A stretch of 64,000 nt of DNA from Moheibacter stercoris (GCF_040545805.1 NZ_JBEPMO010000009.1:1-64000), one strand, 5' to 3'; shown: positions 26,177 through 34,674, numbered from the stretch's first letter. Notes: generated by a model from the sequence alone, not told the origin. A program made the numbers and translations.

Positions 26177-27667
26177 ATGAAAACGCAAAACATAACATCT
26201 AACCACCAAAATAATTTCTACCAAAGAAATATCCTCAAAAAAACTTTCCAAGATAGCTTGGACAGTATGGAAGAAGAATGCGGTGTATTTGGGATTTATT
26301 CGCCCAACAATATCGACACCTTTTCCTTGGCGCAATTTGGGATGTTTGCTTTGCAGCACCGCGGACAAGAAGCGGCGGGCGTTTCGGTTTTGAAAGATAG
26401 TGTCATCAAAACTTTCAAATCGACTGGTTTGGTATTGGATGTTTTCAAACAAATCGAAGAAATCGAGGATTTCCAAGGAAATGCAGCCATCGGTCATACG
26501 CGCTATACAACTGCTGGCGGTGGAAGCAAGAAAAACATTCAACCTTTGTATGCGGTGAATTATTTTGGAAAACCGCATTTTTCGATTGTACACAATGGAA
26601 ATGTTATCGAAACAGACGAATTAAAAGAAGAATTGATCCAGGAAGGACTTCCATTTTTGGCAACTTCTGACACTGAAGTCATTTTGCGTTCGATTCAAAA
26701 ATATTCCGATTTAAGTGTTCAAGAAGCGATTCAGAAAGGATTGGCAAAAATAAAAGGAGCTTATTCGGTTTTATTATTGACCAAAAATTCTTTGGCAGCT
26801 TTTCGTGATCCGAATGGAATTCGTCCGTTGGTGATTGGGAAAATTGGGGATGACACCTATGTTTTCAGTTCGGAATCTTGTGCTTTGGACGCTGTGGGAG
26901 CCGAATTCATTCGTGATGTAGAACCAGGAGAAATTGTAGTCGCTGACGAAAATGGTTTGCATTCTTATCCGCTGAATCAACCTTCCAAAAATCGAATTTG
27001 TGCGTTTGAATACATCTATTTCGCACGTCCTGATTCCACCATTCAAGGAACCGATGTTTATGATTTGAGAGTGGAAAGCGGCCGAAAATTATACGAACAA
27101 TCGCCAATTGATGCCGATGTGGTGATTGGTGTTCCCGATTCTGGAGTTCCTTCAGCTATCGGATATTCAGAAGCTTCGGGTATTCCATTTGAGCCGATTT
27201 TGGTTAAAAACCGCTATATGAGCCGTTCGTTTATCGTTCCTTCGCAAGAAATGCGGGAACGAATTGTGAACTTAAAATTGAATCCGATTGCCAACAAAAT
27301 CAAAGGAAAACGTTTGGTGATTTTGGATGATTCGATTGTTCGTGGAACAACGAGTAAATTACTGATCAAAATTTTAAAAGAAGCAGGAGCAAAGGAAATT
27401 CACTTCCGTTCGGCTTCACCGCCGATTATCGCACCTTGTTTCTTGGGAATCGATATGCCAACGAAAGCCGATTTAATTTCGGCAAATATGACCCAAAAAG
27501 AATTGGTGAATTATTTAGGAGTAGATAGTTTGGATTTCTTAACAGTCGAAAATCTAATTGACATTCTAGGTTCTACCGATCATTGTTTTGGTTGTTTTAC
27601 AGAAAAATATCCGGTGGAACGAAACCATAAATCAGAGGATTATTATCAATCCAAGATTGAATATTAA
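26177..27667 (+). CDS. purF: Amidophosphoribosyltransferase
   Basis: A 496-residue enzyme forming phosphoribosylamine from PRPP and glutamine, the committed step of purine synthesis. The N-terminal nucleophile Cys is in EEECGVFGIY (Cys35 from the first ATG), so a propeptide must be removed. From the ATG at 26177 it would be 34 residues; from the internal ATG at 26267 it would be 4. The PRPP loop is VILDDSIVRGTTS. Cysteines at ICAFEYIYFARPDS, APCFLGIDMP and HCFGCF match the Fe-S ligands of the Bacillus-type enzyme. It is the last gene of the riboswitch operon and is followed by a strong terminator. Confidence 0.95.
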   Translation: MKTQNITSNHQNNFYQRNILKKTFQDSLDSMEEECGVFGIYSPNNIDTFSLAQFGMFALQHRGQEAAGVSVLKDSVIKTFKSTGLVLDVFKQIEEIEDFQGNAAIGHTRYTTAGGGSKKNIQPLYAVNYFGKPHFSIVHNGNVIETDELKEELIQEGLPFLATSDTEVILRSIQKYSDLSVQEAIQKGLAKIKGAYSVLLLTKNSLAAFRDPNGIRPLVIGKIGDDTYVFSSESCALDAVGAEFIRDVEPGEIVVADENGLHSYPLNQPSKNRICAFEYIYFARPDSTIQGTDVYDLRVESGRKLYEQSPIDADVVIGVPDSGVPSAIGYSEASGIPFEPILVKNRYMSRSFIVPSQEMRERIVNLKLNPIANKIKGKRLVILDDSIVRGTTSKLLIKILKEAGAKEIHFRSASPPIIAPCFLGIDMPTKADLISANMTQKELVNYLGVDSLDFLTVENLIDILGSTDHCFGCFTEKYPVERNHKSEDYYQSKIEY

Positions 27668-27698
27668 TTTAACACATTATTATACAACACATTCTTTT

Positions 27699-27734
27699 AA
27701 AAAGGTTTAAATTCAATTGAGTTTAAACCTTTTT
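27699..27734 (+). terminator. Terminator of the purL-purF operon, abutting the next ATG
   Basis: AAAAAGGTTTAAA pairs with TTTAAACCTTTTT (13 bp). It ends three bases before the ATG at 27738. Confidence 0.75.
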
Positions 27735-27737
27735 GCT

Positions 27738-28295
27738 ATGAAATACATTTTTATAATTTTTATTTCTCTATCCATTTTTAGTCAGGCACAATTCACACTT
27801 GAACCAAAAGAAGGATTTTCGCCAGAGATTGGAATTTTGGTTTCGATGATGGAAGATTTGAAAAATCGAATAACCATCAATGTTCAACATTTAAACCAAG
27901 AAGAAACCGATTTTTTATTGGATGATAAAGCTAATCGCATTGGTGCGTTGATTATGCATTTAGCTGCAACTGAAAAATATTACCAAGTGAAATCTTTTGA
28001 AAATCGAAATTTCAACAAAGAAGAACGTAAAATTTGGCAATCTGCATTGGATTTAGGAAAACCTGCTCAGAAAGAATTTCAAAACAAACCTATCTCCTAC
28101 TATTTGGACATTTGGAATGAAGTCAGAGCAGAATCTTCGCGACTTTTGGCGACCAAAAACGATGCTTGGTTGAAAGAAATGATGGGAACGACTACGATGA
28201 ATAACTATTGGGCTTGGTTTCACGTGATGGAGCACCAAGCAAACCATATGGGTCAAATTGCGATGATAGCGAGTCGACTTCCGAAACGGAAATGA
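27738..28295 (+). CDS. Exported DinB-like metal-binding protein
   Basis: A 185-residue protein with a signal peptide (MKYIFIIFISLSIFSQAQ) and a DinB/DUF664-type four-helix bundle. Histidines that would bind a divalent metal are His74 in MHLAATE and His162/His166/His170 in FHVMEHQANHMGQ. DinB-like proteins include thiol transferases and hydrolases, but most are of unknown function; export to the periplasm is common in Bacteroidota members. The start codon sits three bases after a strong terminator hairpin. The ATG at 27717 in other annotations would lie inside the hairpin. Confidence 0.75.
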   Translation: MKYIFIIFISLSIFSQAQFTLEPKEGFSPEIGILVSMMEDLKNRITINVQHLNQEETDFLLDDKANRIGALIMHLAATEKYYQVKSFENRNFNKEERKIWQSALDLGKPAQKEFQNKPISYYLDIWNEVRAESSRLLATKNDAWLKEMMGTTTMNNYWAWFHVMEHQANHMGQIAMIASRLPKRK

Positions 28296-28310
28296 TTAAT
28301 TTGTTTGCCT

Positions 28311-28345
28311 AGAAAACCTCCTCTTCCGCCACCAAACCCCATCAT
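28311..28345. repeat. Degenerate copy of the gldG 3' end, upstream of the toxin-antitoxin pair
   Basis: GAAAACCTC and CCACCAAA with 22 of 25 matching bases recur at 29058-29082, which is the 3' end of gldG (minus strand). The two copies flank the toxin-antitoxin genes. Confidence 0.45.
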
Positions 28346-28429
28346 AAATTATTGACTATCACTATCGAGTTTTATAAAAACTATCATTTCCCATAAATTC
28401 CTTACATTAGCGTAGCCAAATATTTTATT

Positions 28430-28663
28430 ATGGATGCTGTCAGACAATTTGTTGAAGTTAAAAACAATACTTTTCAGATTACGTTACCGGAAGGATTTAA
28501 TGCCAAAAGGGTGGAAGTTATCATTTTACCGTCTGACGATAAAGATTCGTTAAGCGATGATTTGAAAAGTTTGCTTGATACCCGTTTAGAAGATTATCAA
28601 AATAATCCGGATGATGTGATGGATTTCGATGAACTTTTGAATCAATTGGAAAGTGAAATATAA
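28430..28663 (+). CDS. Antitoxin of a ParE/RelE-type toxin-antitoxin pair
   Basis: A 77-residue acidic protein. Its N-terminal part (VRQFVEVKNNTFQITLPEGFNAKRVEVIILP) is a short beta-rich, DNA-binding-like segment. The acidic C-terminal half (DDLKSLLDTRLEDYQNNPDD...FDELLNQLE) is the part that normally wraps the toxin. The stop codon lies inside the toxin gene: the two frames overlap by 11 bases. This type of antitoxin with a RelE/ParE partner is frequent in Bacteroidota. A leader of about 135 bases separates it from the DinB-like gene. Confidence 0.85.
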   Translation: MDAVRQFVEVKNNTFQITLPEGFNAKRVEVIILPSDDKDSLSDDLKSLLDTRLEDYQNNPDDVMDFDELLNQLESEI

Positions 28664-28952
28664 AATCGTCAATCGGCCTTTTGTAAAGCAAGACATTTCT
28701 GACGCAATAAATTATTACAAAAAGATTTCTCCAAGATTAGCCAAAGCTTTTCTAATAAGAATACGGGAAGCCAGAAATTTTATAGCTGAAAATCCTCTTG
28801 CAAATGATGTGATATACAAAGATGTGCGTGTCCGGCTTATACGACAATTTCCTTATCAAATTCATTATCTGGTAGATGAAGACAAAATGAGAATTATTGT
28901 TTTAGCCGTAGTTTTTGCCAAAAGAGAGGATTTGGATTTTCGTAAAAGATAA
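28653..28952 (+). CDS. RelE/ParE-family toxin
   Basis: A 99-residue basic protein of the RelE/ParE superfamily: VKQDISDAINYYKKISPRLAKAFLIRIREA, then VIYKDVRVRLIRQFPYQIHYLVDED and the terminal strand IIVLAVVFAKRED. This fold can be an mRNA interferase (RelE-like) or gyrase poison (ParE-like). The 'YYKKISPRLAKAFL' helix pair and RQFPYQIHY strand are closer to ParE-like members. It is translationally coupled to the antitoxin by an 11-base overlap. Confidence 0.88.
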   Translation: MKYKIVNRPFVKQDISDAINYYKKISPRLAKAFLIRIREARNFIAENPLANDVIYKDVRVRLIRQFPYQIHYLVDEDKMRIIVLAVVFAKREDLDFRKR

Positions 28953-28989
28953 TTTTATGTCTGATGAAACTATTTTGAATCTTAAAATT

Positions 28990-29042
28990 TTACTACAAAG
29001 AACACGAACACCAAGTTTCACTATGGGCACAAGGAAAATGCT
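28990..29042. repeat. Fragment of the dispersed 'CACAAAG' repeat
   Basis: ACTACAAAGAACACGAACAC and a following GGGCACAAGGAAAATG are related to the fragments at 26115-26165 and, reversed, at 1-490. It fills the gap between the toxin gene and gldG. Confidence 0.45.
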
Positions 29043-29050
29043 AATCAATC

Positions 29051-30727
29051 CTAAGCTGAAAACCTCTTCTTTCTCCACCAAATCATACCAATTCCAAGAA
29101 TCCAAATTCCCAAAACAGGAATAATCAAATTGGTCATTTGCCAAGACGATTTCTCCAATTTTACTTTGGTTTCATTTAAGGTTGGAATCTCTAATTTACG
29201 GTTTTTCAGATTTAGGAAATCCGTTTCCCCTAATAAATAATCAATCGAATTCGTCAAGAAATTCTGGTTATCATAGGAAACAGGACGTTGTTTAGGATTG
29301 TCGGGACGAAGCGAATATTTGTCTTCTCCCAAACGCATTGGTCTTCCCATTAACACATGGTTTTTGGCCACATCACCGTCAGAAATTACCAATAATTTCC
29401 CTTCGGTTGTTTCCGATTTAAAATTGGGAAATTCTTCGCGTTCATAACGCGCTGCAAAAGCCGATTTTAAGTTTCCTTGCGCCAAAACAGCCAATGGAAT
29501 TCTTCCCATTTCATATTCTTGCGGATTGATTTCGTCAACCTCAGCTAACTCAATAAAACTCATGGAAGGCTGCAAACTCGTATAAGGAGAAGTGGCCAAC
29601 AAGACTTCATGTTGTACATTGGGATTTTCCAAAAGTTCGATTGGATTGGCAAATTCAAACTTCACCGAATTGATGGATTGGGTAATCGGGTTTTCGTCTG
29701 CTTTGAATCCACGAACAAAATAAGGCCAAGTATAGGAATTGTAACTGATGTTTCCAGCAGTCGTTTCACCGTCGGCCAAGACAATTTTGGAAGCTTCTAA
29801 ATCTTTTACAATGGCAGGGATGATTCGAATTCCATAGTTAAAAAAGAATTCATTCAACTTCATATCGCGAGGAAAAGCCACGATTTTTCCACTTCGAAAG
29901 ATACTGTCCATTTCGGCATCGACCATTTCGGTTAAGAACATCATTTTCCCACCGTTCATGATGTATTGATCCATCACCAATTTGTCCATATCCGTAAACG
30001 GCAAAGTCGGTTTAGCCACCACCAAAGCATCATAATTCAATAAATCCTTTAAATCTTCTTGCTGCAAAGAATAGGTGGAATCTTGTACAGGCTTTAAGAA
30101 CACATCGACATTATAATTGTCTGCCAATGCACGACCCAATCCGTCCATATGCAATTGACCTAATTCGTCATGATGAACAAGAAATCCAATATTTTTACGA
30201 TTGACTTGCGTGATTTTACGCAAATCTTCCATGAACAAATATTCCAATTTTTCAGTGGAAGCCAAGGCTAATTGCTCAAAAGGTAAGGCTGGATCATTGA
30301 CCAAAGTTTCCATCCATGATTCTTTTCCGTCAAAACTTATTTGCGCATACGGATATACATTCAAAATACCTTTATCGGTACGAACTGGCGCTGGTGCCAA
30401 TCCATTTTCTTGCAAAGTTTCCATCGAAAAATCTTTGGACGGATCTAAAAATTGATAGGATATTTTGGGATTGATGGTTCGAAATTCATCCAACAAAAAG
30501 GAAATTTCATTTTTTAAAGTTCGGTAATCACCTGAAAGTTCACCACCCAACAAGACATTAATTTTCAAAGGCTTTTCAATTCCTTCCAAAATTTCATGTG
30601 TAGTTTCGCTCAAACTATATCGCTGGTCATAGGTCATATCGAATCGTTTAAAAACGAATTCCGATAGAACCAAAATTCCAATTAGTATCGTGATAAGCAA
30701 AGCTATATTTCGTGTTGTCTTTTTCAT
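29051..30727 (-). CDS. gldG: Gliding-motility ABC transporter component GldG
   Basis: A 558-residue membrane-anchored protein: an N-terminal helix (residues 8-26), a large extracytoplasmic domain with the DUF4350/GldG-type fold, and a C-terminal helix (about 535-552) followed by WWRKKRFSA. Motifs include SLSETTHEILEGIEKPLKI near the start, PISYQFLDPSKD-like block and NFLTNSIDYLLGE near the end. With GldF it forms the membrane part of the GldAFG ABC transporter linked to gliding motility in flavobacteria. The ATPase gldA is not in the window. It is downstream of gldF with a 19-base gap. Confidence 0.9.
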   Translation of the reverse strand: MKKTTRNIALLITILIGILVLSEFVFKRFDMTYDQRYSLSETTHEILEGIEKPLKINVLLGGELSGDYRTLKNEISFLLDEFRTINPKISYQFLDPSKDFSMETLQENGLAPAPVRTDKGILNVYPYAQISFDGKESWMETLVNDPALPFEQLALASTEKLEYLFMEDLRKITQVNRKNIGFLVHHDELGQLHMDGLGRALADNYNVDVFLKPVQDSTYSLQQEDLKDLLNYDALVVAKPTLPFTDMDKLVMDQYIMNGGKMMFLTEMVDAEMDSIFRSGKIVAFPRDMKLNEFFFNYGIRIIPAIVKDLEASKIVLADGETTAGNISYNSYTWPYFVRGFKADENPITQSINSVKFEFANPIELLENPNVQHEVLLATSPYTSLQPSMSFIELAEVDEINPQEYEMGRIPLAVLAQGNLKSAFAARYEREEFPNFKSETTEGKLLVISDGDVAKNHVLMGRPMRLGEDKYSLRPDNPKQRPVSYDNQNFLTNSIDYLLGETDFLNLKNRKLEIPTLNETKVKLEKSSWQMTNLIIPVLGIWILGIGMIWWRKKRFSA

Positions 30728-30746
30728 AATTTTCCTACTGAAAACT

Positions 30747-31475
30747 TTATTTTTTTCTAATCAAATTAGCATTCGTCAACGCCAAAAAAACACCAATTAA
30801 AACGAAGAAATAAATCAAATCTCTCGTATCCAGAATTCCTTTTAGCATTTGTTGGTAATGTTGATACATTCCAATTTTTTGCACATAATAATCAGCCGTT
30901 CCCAATAAATTGTAGGAAGCCAAACTTTCAAATGCATAGAAAAAGAAAAAACATAAGAAGATCGCGGAAACATAAGCTGCAACCTGATTTTTGGTCAAGG
31001 AAGAAGTGAAAATCCCAATCGCTGCAAAGCTAGAACCCAATAAAAACAATCCTAAATAACCGCTCAATAATGCACCATAATCCAAAATTTGATCGGATAC
31101 GATGAATTGCTCCATGGTATAGACAAATAAATATGTTGGTAAGATTGCGAACAACAATACGACCAAGATCGGTAAAAATTTCCCCCAAACGATTCCACAA
31201 ATTTTAATGGGTTGGGTAAATAACCATTGCAAAGTTCCGTTGTTTTCTTCCTCGGAAATAGTTCTCATCGTCAATGCTGGAATAAGAAAAAACAATACCC
31301 AAGGAGCAATAAAGAAAAAACTACTCAATGTAGCGGTTCCGATGTTGAAAATGTTGAATTCATTGTCGAAAAACCAAAGAAATAACGTACAAATTAACAC
31401 AAATGCCGAAGCAGATATGTAGGCCATATAGCCCATGAAATAATTTGCCAGTTCTTTTTTAAATATTTTGATCAT
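30747..31475 (-). CDS. gldF: Gliding-motility ABC transporter permease GldF
   Basis: A 242-residue ABC-2 type permease with about six membrane helices: YMAYISASAFVLICTLFLWFF, FFIAPWVLFFLIPALTMRTI and so on. The cytoplasmic block TMRTISEEENNGTLQWLFTQPI is the hallmark that contacts the ATPase. It is the partner of GldG (next gene). The ATG overlaps the stop codon of the HemJ-like gene upstream (31472-31475, ATGA), so the three genes form an operon in the order hemJ-gldF-gldG. Confidence 0.92.
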   Translation of the reverse strand: MIKIFKKELANYFMGYMAYISASAFVLICTLFLWFFDNEFNIFNIGTATLSSFFFIAPWVLFFLIPALTMRTISEEENNGTLQWLFTQPIKICGIVWGKFLPILVVLLFAILPTYLFVYTMEQFIVSDQILDYGALLSGYLGLFLLGSSFAAIGIFTSSLTKNQVAAYVSAIFLCFFFFYAFESLASYNLLGTADYYVQKIGMYQHYQQMLKGILDTRDLIYFFVLIGVFLALTNANLIRKK

Positions 31476-32008
31476 TTCTTTCGATTTACTAAACGAACAA
31501 TTAGCATAATTAGTACACCAACTGTCACAAAACTAATTAAAATCCAATACCAATTTGTGATGATTCCACCTTTTAGGATTACCGCAAAAATAATGATGAA
31601 CAACAATAATGTTGCTACTTCATTCATCATTCTCAATTTCACAGACTTCATTTTGTACACATCTGCCTGAATTTCTTTCAATGTTTTCCAACTCCAAAGA
31701 TGGTAACCGATTAACAACAAAATAGCCGTTAACTTGATATGCATCCAGGCTTGTGACAACAAAGTTTGATTAAGAAATAACATGGTAATTCCCGTTACCA
31801 AAACCAAAATTCCTGCTGGAACCGTAATGATGTTCCATAATTTTTGTTCCATCACTCGAAATTGTTTCCGCAAGACAGATTGTTCCACATCTTCTTTGTC
31901 TTGGGTTTCGGTATGATAGATAAACAATCGTACAATGTAAAACAATCCGGCAAAATAACTCACAACGAAAATGAGATGAATTGCTTTGATGATTGGGTAA
32001 AATTCCAT
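31472..32008 (-). CDS. hemJ: HemJ-like protoporphyrinogen IX oxidase / CopD-family membrane protein
   Basis: A 178-residue membrane protein with about four to five helices. The start FYPIIKAIHLIFVVSYFAGLFYIVRLFIYH has the conserved His11 and the FAGLFYxxRLF block of the HemJ (UPF0093) family, and WMHIKLTAILLLIGYHLW holds the second conserved His-x-Lys region. HemJ oxidises protoporphyrinogen IX to protoporphyrin IX in haem synthesis, binding haem itself. The stop overlaps the gldF start (ATGA); co-transcription with gliding genes appears incidental. The related CopD family is the alternative. Confidence 0.85.
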   Translation of the reverse strand: MEFYPIIKAIHLIFVVSYFAGLFYIVRLFIYHTETQDKEDVEQSVLRKQFRVMEQKLWNIITVPAGILVLVTGITMLFLNQTLLSQAWMHIKLTAILLLIGYHLWSWKTLKEIQADVYKMKSVKLRMMNEVATLLLFIIIFAVILKGGIITNWYWILISFVTVGVLIMLIVRLVNRKK

Positions 32009-32088
32009 TCTGATTTGCTTAAAATGCCTGACAAAAATACAATTAGTTGTTCGTTAATTTCCATTAAATTTGGTAGAAAATAAGATTC

Positions 32089-32622
32089 ATGAATTTTTCT
32101 ATCCAACCACAACTTGAAAATGAATTGGCGAAATTAATTCCACTAAAGGATACCGATTTTGAAGAAGTTTACCAAGTTGCTTCAGATCCCAAAGTTTGGG
32201 AACAGCATCCCAATAAAAATCGATACGAACGAGAAGTCTTCCAAACCTTCTTTCAAGGAGCACTGGAAAGCGGCGGAGCTTTTAAAATTTTGGACAAAAA
32301 AACCAATGAAATCGCTGGTTCGTCAAGGTTTTACGATTACAATCCAGAAGAAAATTCCATCTATATCGGATACACTTTTTACGGAACGAAATTTTGGGGA
32401 ACAGGAATTAATCATTCCGTTAAAAGATTGATGTTGAACTATATTTTTCAGTATGTAGACCATGTTTTGTTTCATGTAGGCGCAGCCAACGAACGTTCAA
32501 GAATTGCCATGGCACGTTTGGGTGCAGAATTAATTGATGAACTTGATGTTGCCTATTTTGGTGAACCTACCAGAAGAAATGTAGTCTTTCGAATCAAAAA
32601 ATCGGATTGGGTGAAATCTTAA
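32089..32622 (+). CDS. GNAT-family N-acetyltransferase (RimJ/RimL type)
   Basis: A 177-residue acetyl-CoA-dependent transferase. The N-terminal LIPLKDTDFEEVYQVASDPKVWEQHP start, GSSRFYDYNPEENSIYIGYTFYG, the acetyl-CoA loop region KFWGTGINHSVKRLML and HVGAANERSRIAMARLGAEL are the RimJ/RimL pattern (protein or small-molecule N-acetylation). The acceptor is unknown. It starts divergently from hemJ. Its stop codon overlaps the stop region of the convergent DUF62 gene by four bases (32619-32622), which leaves no room for a separate terminator. Confidence 0.88.
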   Translation: MNFSIQPQLENELAKLIPLKDTDFEEVYQVASDPKVWEQHPNKNRYEREVFQTFFQGALESGGAFKILDKKTNEIAGSSRFYDYNPEENSIYIGYTFYGTKFWGTGINHSVKRLMLNYIFQYVDHVLFHVGAANERSRIAMARLGAELIDELDVAYFGEPTRRNVVFRIKKSDWVKS

Positions 32623-33443
32623 GAAAATTCCACATAGATTTCCGTTCCTTTTTTCAATCCGTACAAACTACTTGCTGCACCACTTGTGTTGGGATTTCCT
32701 TTGTACATGGAGATTTCCAAGAAACCAGATGAACCAAAGATGGCCATTCCTTTGCCCATATCATCCATTTCTTTGTCGAAATCTTTTACAATTTCGCGGT
32801 AATTTTTATAAATCGTGGTGAATTCATTGTTTCGATAACGAACCACGAAATTTCTCATTTTTCCAATTTTATCGAAAAACTTTTGGGAAATATTGGTGAT
32901 TGCATTGCCGTAATTATCAATATAAATTACCGTTCCAATGATGGTTTTATCATCTTTCACCACTGCTTTCAAACGATACAATTCATTGAATTGTTTCATA
33001 CGATTTCCGACAACCGATAATTTTCCACCTCTTGCCAAATGACAGGCAATCGGCACAAAAACATCACGCGTAGGGAAAATGGAATCGACCTGAAGTTGTG
33101 GAATGTTAATTTCAACAATTTCATGTGGCGTAATTTCTGCACTGATCAAAGACAATATACCGTTGTCACTCGCAATGAAATAATGATCATCTATAAAGGC
33201 AGCAATCGGTTTTTTTTGAGGAGTAATAATATCGTCTACGCCTACAATATGAATGGTTCCTTCTGGAAAATCTTTGTATGAATTTTTGACAATAAATGCT
33301 CCTTCACCAATATCAAAAGGTTCGACTTCGTGAGAAATATCGACGATGACTACCTCTTCCAATTCTTTGTAAATTCTTCCTTTGACAGAAGCTACAAAGG
33401 GATCTTTGTTTCCAAAATCGGTTGTTAAAGTGATGATTGGCAT
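32619..33443 (-). CDS. SAM hydroxide adenosyltransferase (DUF62 / chlorinase-fluorinase-like)
   Basis: A 274-residue protein of the SAM-dependent chlorinase/fluorinase superfamily. Seen are ITLTTDFGNKDPFVASVKG, VDISHEVEPFDIGEGAF, HIVGVDD, FIASDNGILSLI and the C-terminal beta-barrel with IYIDNYGNAITNI. The superfamily's ordinary bacterial members hydrolyse S-adenosylmethionine to adenosine and methionine using water; halogenase activity needs changes that cannot be judged from sequence alone. It is divergent from phoH (68-base gap), a neighbour it has in other Bacteroidota too as far as I recall. Confidence 0.9.
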   Translation of the reverse strand: MPIITLTTDFGNKDPFVASVKGRIYKELEEVVIVDISHEVEPFDIGEGAFIVKNSYKDFPEGTIHIVGVDDIITPQKKPIAAFIDDHYFIASDNGILSLISAEITPHEIVEINIPQLQVDSIFPTRDVFVPIACHLARGGKLSVVGNRMKQFNELYRLKAVVKDDKTIIGTVIYIDNYGNAITNISQKFFDKIGKMRNFVVRYRNNEFTTIYKNYREIVKDFDKEMDDMGKGMAIFGSSGFLEISMYKGNPNTSGAASSLYGLKKGTEIYVEFS

Positions 33444-33475
33444 GAAATTCAGTTCGAAGGAACAAATATATTACG

Positions 33476-33483
33476 TATTTTTG
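33476..33483 (+). promoter_or_regulatory. -7 box of phoH
   Basis: TATTTTTG, matching TAnnTTTG, 28 bases before the TTG start of phoH. Confidence 0.55.
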
Positions 33484-33511
33484 TCATATATCGAATTTAA
33501 ACAAAAGACAT

Positions 33512-34492
33512 TTGACAGAAATAAATTTAGAATTAGCTGATGTAAACATTCAAGAGTTTTATGGAGCTAATAATGTGAATTTTAAACACCTCAAAACCCG
33601 TTTTCCGAAATTAAAAATTGTTGGAAGGGGAAAAAATATATCTGCTGTTGGAAATGAGCAATATTTACTAGAGTTTTCAGACAAACTTTCTCAAATCGTT
33701 CAACATCTTCAACACTATAACCGACTAAACGAAAAACAAATCGAAGAAATTTTGGATACAGATTCTCCTAAAAATGGAACACGTATAAAAGTAGACGAAG
33801 TGATTGTCCATGGTGTGAATGGGAAATTAATCAAAGCTCAAACGCCAGGACAACGCGAATTGGTCGAAAAAGTTCAACGAAACGATATGGTTTTTGCCAT
33901 TGGTCCAGCCGGAACAGGGAAGACTTATACAGGAGTTGCTTTGGCGGTTCAAGCTTTGAAAAATAAAGAAGTCCGCCGAATCATTTTGACTCGTCCTGCT
34001 GTGGAAGCAGGTGAAAGTTTGGGTTTTTTGCCAGGTGATTTGAAAGAAAAGTTGGATCCGTATTTACAACCACTTTACGATGCGCTTCGAGACATGATAC
34101 ATTTTGAGAAGCTCAATGCGTATTATGAAAAAGGTGTGATCGAAGTTGCGCCATTGGCGTTTATGCGTGGACGAACCTTGGACGAAGCCTTTGTGATTTT
34201 GGATGAAGCACAAAATACCACCTATTCGCAGATGAAAATGTTTTTGACTCGTATGGGTAAAAATGCGAAATTCATCATCACAGGAGATCCAGAACAAGTC
34301 GATCTACCCGCAAAACAAAAATCGGGATTGAAAGAAGCCATGCGCATTTTGAAAGATGTGGATGATATTGGCATGGTTCAATTGACTGAAAAAGATGTGG
34401 TTCGACATAAATTGGTGGGGAAAATTCTTCAGGCTTATAAAAAGGTGGAACAAGAACAGGAAAAAGAGAATGATCCTAAGCAATCTAATTAA
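33512..34492 (+). CDS. phoH: PhoH-family ATPase (PhoH-like protein)
   Basis: A 326-residue cytoplasmic NTPase that begins at TTG; there is no ATG before the conserved N-terminal domain. Residues 1-100 form the PhoL/YbeZ-type N-terminal domain (KLKIVGRGKNISAVGNE). The P-loop is GPAGTGKTYTG (131-141), followed by ILTRPAVEAGESLGFLPGDLKEKLDPYL, Walker B FVILDEAQNT and sensor FIITGDPEQVDLP. The family is tied to RNA metabolism and ribosome maturation together with YbeY; ybeY is not in this window. It is followed 15 bases later by the DUF5522 gene. Confidence 0.94.
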   Translation: MTEINLELADVNIQEFYGANNVNFKHLKTRFPKLKIVGRGKNISAVGNEQYLLEFSDKLSQIVQHLQHYNRLNEKQIEEILDTDSPKNGTRIKVDEVIVHGVNGKLIKAQTPGQRELVEKVQRNDMVFAIGPAGTGKTYTGVALAVQALKNKEVRRIILTRPAVEAGESLGFLPGDLKEKLDPYLQPLYDALRDMIHFEKLNAYYEKGVIEVAPLAFMRGRTLDEAFVILDEAQNTTYSQMKMFLTRMGKNAKFIITGDPEQVDLPAKQKSGLKEAMRILKDVDDIGMVQLTEKDVVRHKLVGKILQAYKKVEQEQEKENDPKQSN

Positions 34493-34507
34493 CGTTTCAT
34501 TTTCAAT

Positions 34508-34672
34508 ATGAATCCAAAACTTCAAGAAGGCGACTTTTACAAAACACCAGAAGGATACATTGTTTTTACCGAACAATACCATCTAAGACGAGGCTATTGC
34601 TGCAAAAGTGGCTGCCGACATTGTCCGTATGGATATGATAAAAAGACTGATTCATTCAAAAAGAAAGATTAA
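34508..34672 (+). CDS. Very small cysteine-motif protein (DUF5522)
   Basis: A 54-residue protein, easily missed because of its length. It reads MNPKLQEGDFYKTPEGYIVF..., then YHLRRGYCCKSGCRHCPYGY. The CC-x3-C-x2-C cluster (Cys31, Cys32, Cys36, Cys39) with RHCPYGY is the signature of the DUF5522 family, widespread but uncharacterised; the cluster could bind zinc or iron. It is placed 15 bases after phoH. Its stop codon overlaps the ATG of the SPOR gene by one base, so the three genes are probably one operon. Confidence 0.85.
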   Translation: MNPKLQEGDFYKTPEGYIVFTEQYHLRRGYCCKSGCRHCPYGYDKKTDSFKKKD

Positions 34673-34674
34673 TG

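Noticed and set aside
28300..28345. Minus-strand glycine-rich start (MMGFGGGRGGFLG) near the DinB-like gene
   Set aside because: It runs antisense into the DinB-like gene without a sensible product; better explained as a degenerate copy of the gldG 3' end.
32619..33443. Calling the DUF62 protein a halogenase
   Set aside because: The superfamily's common members are SAM hydrolases; there is no halogen-metabolism context.
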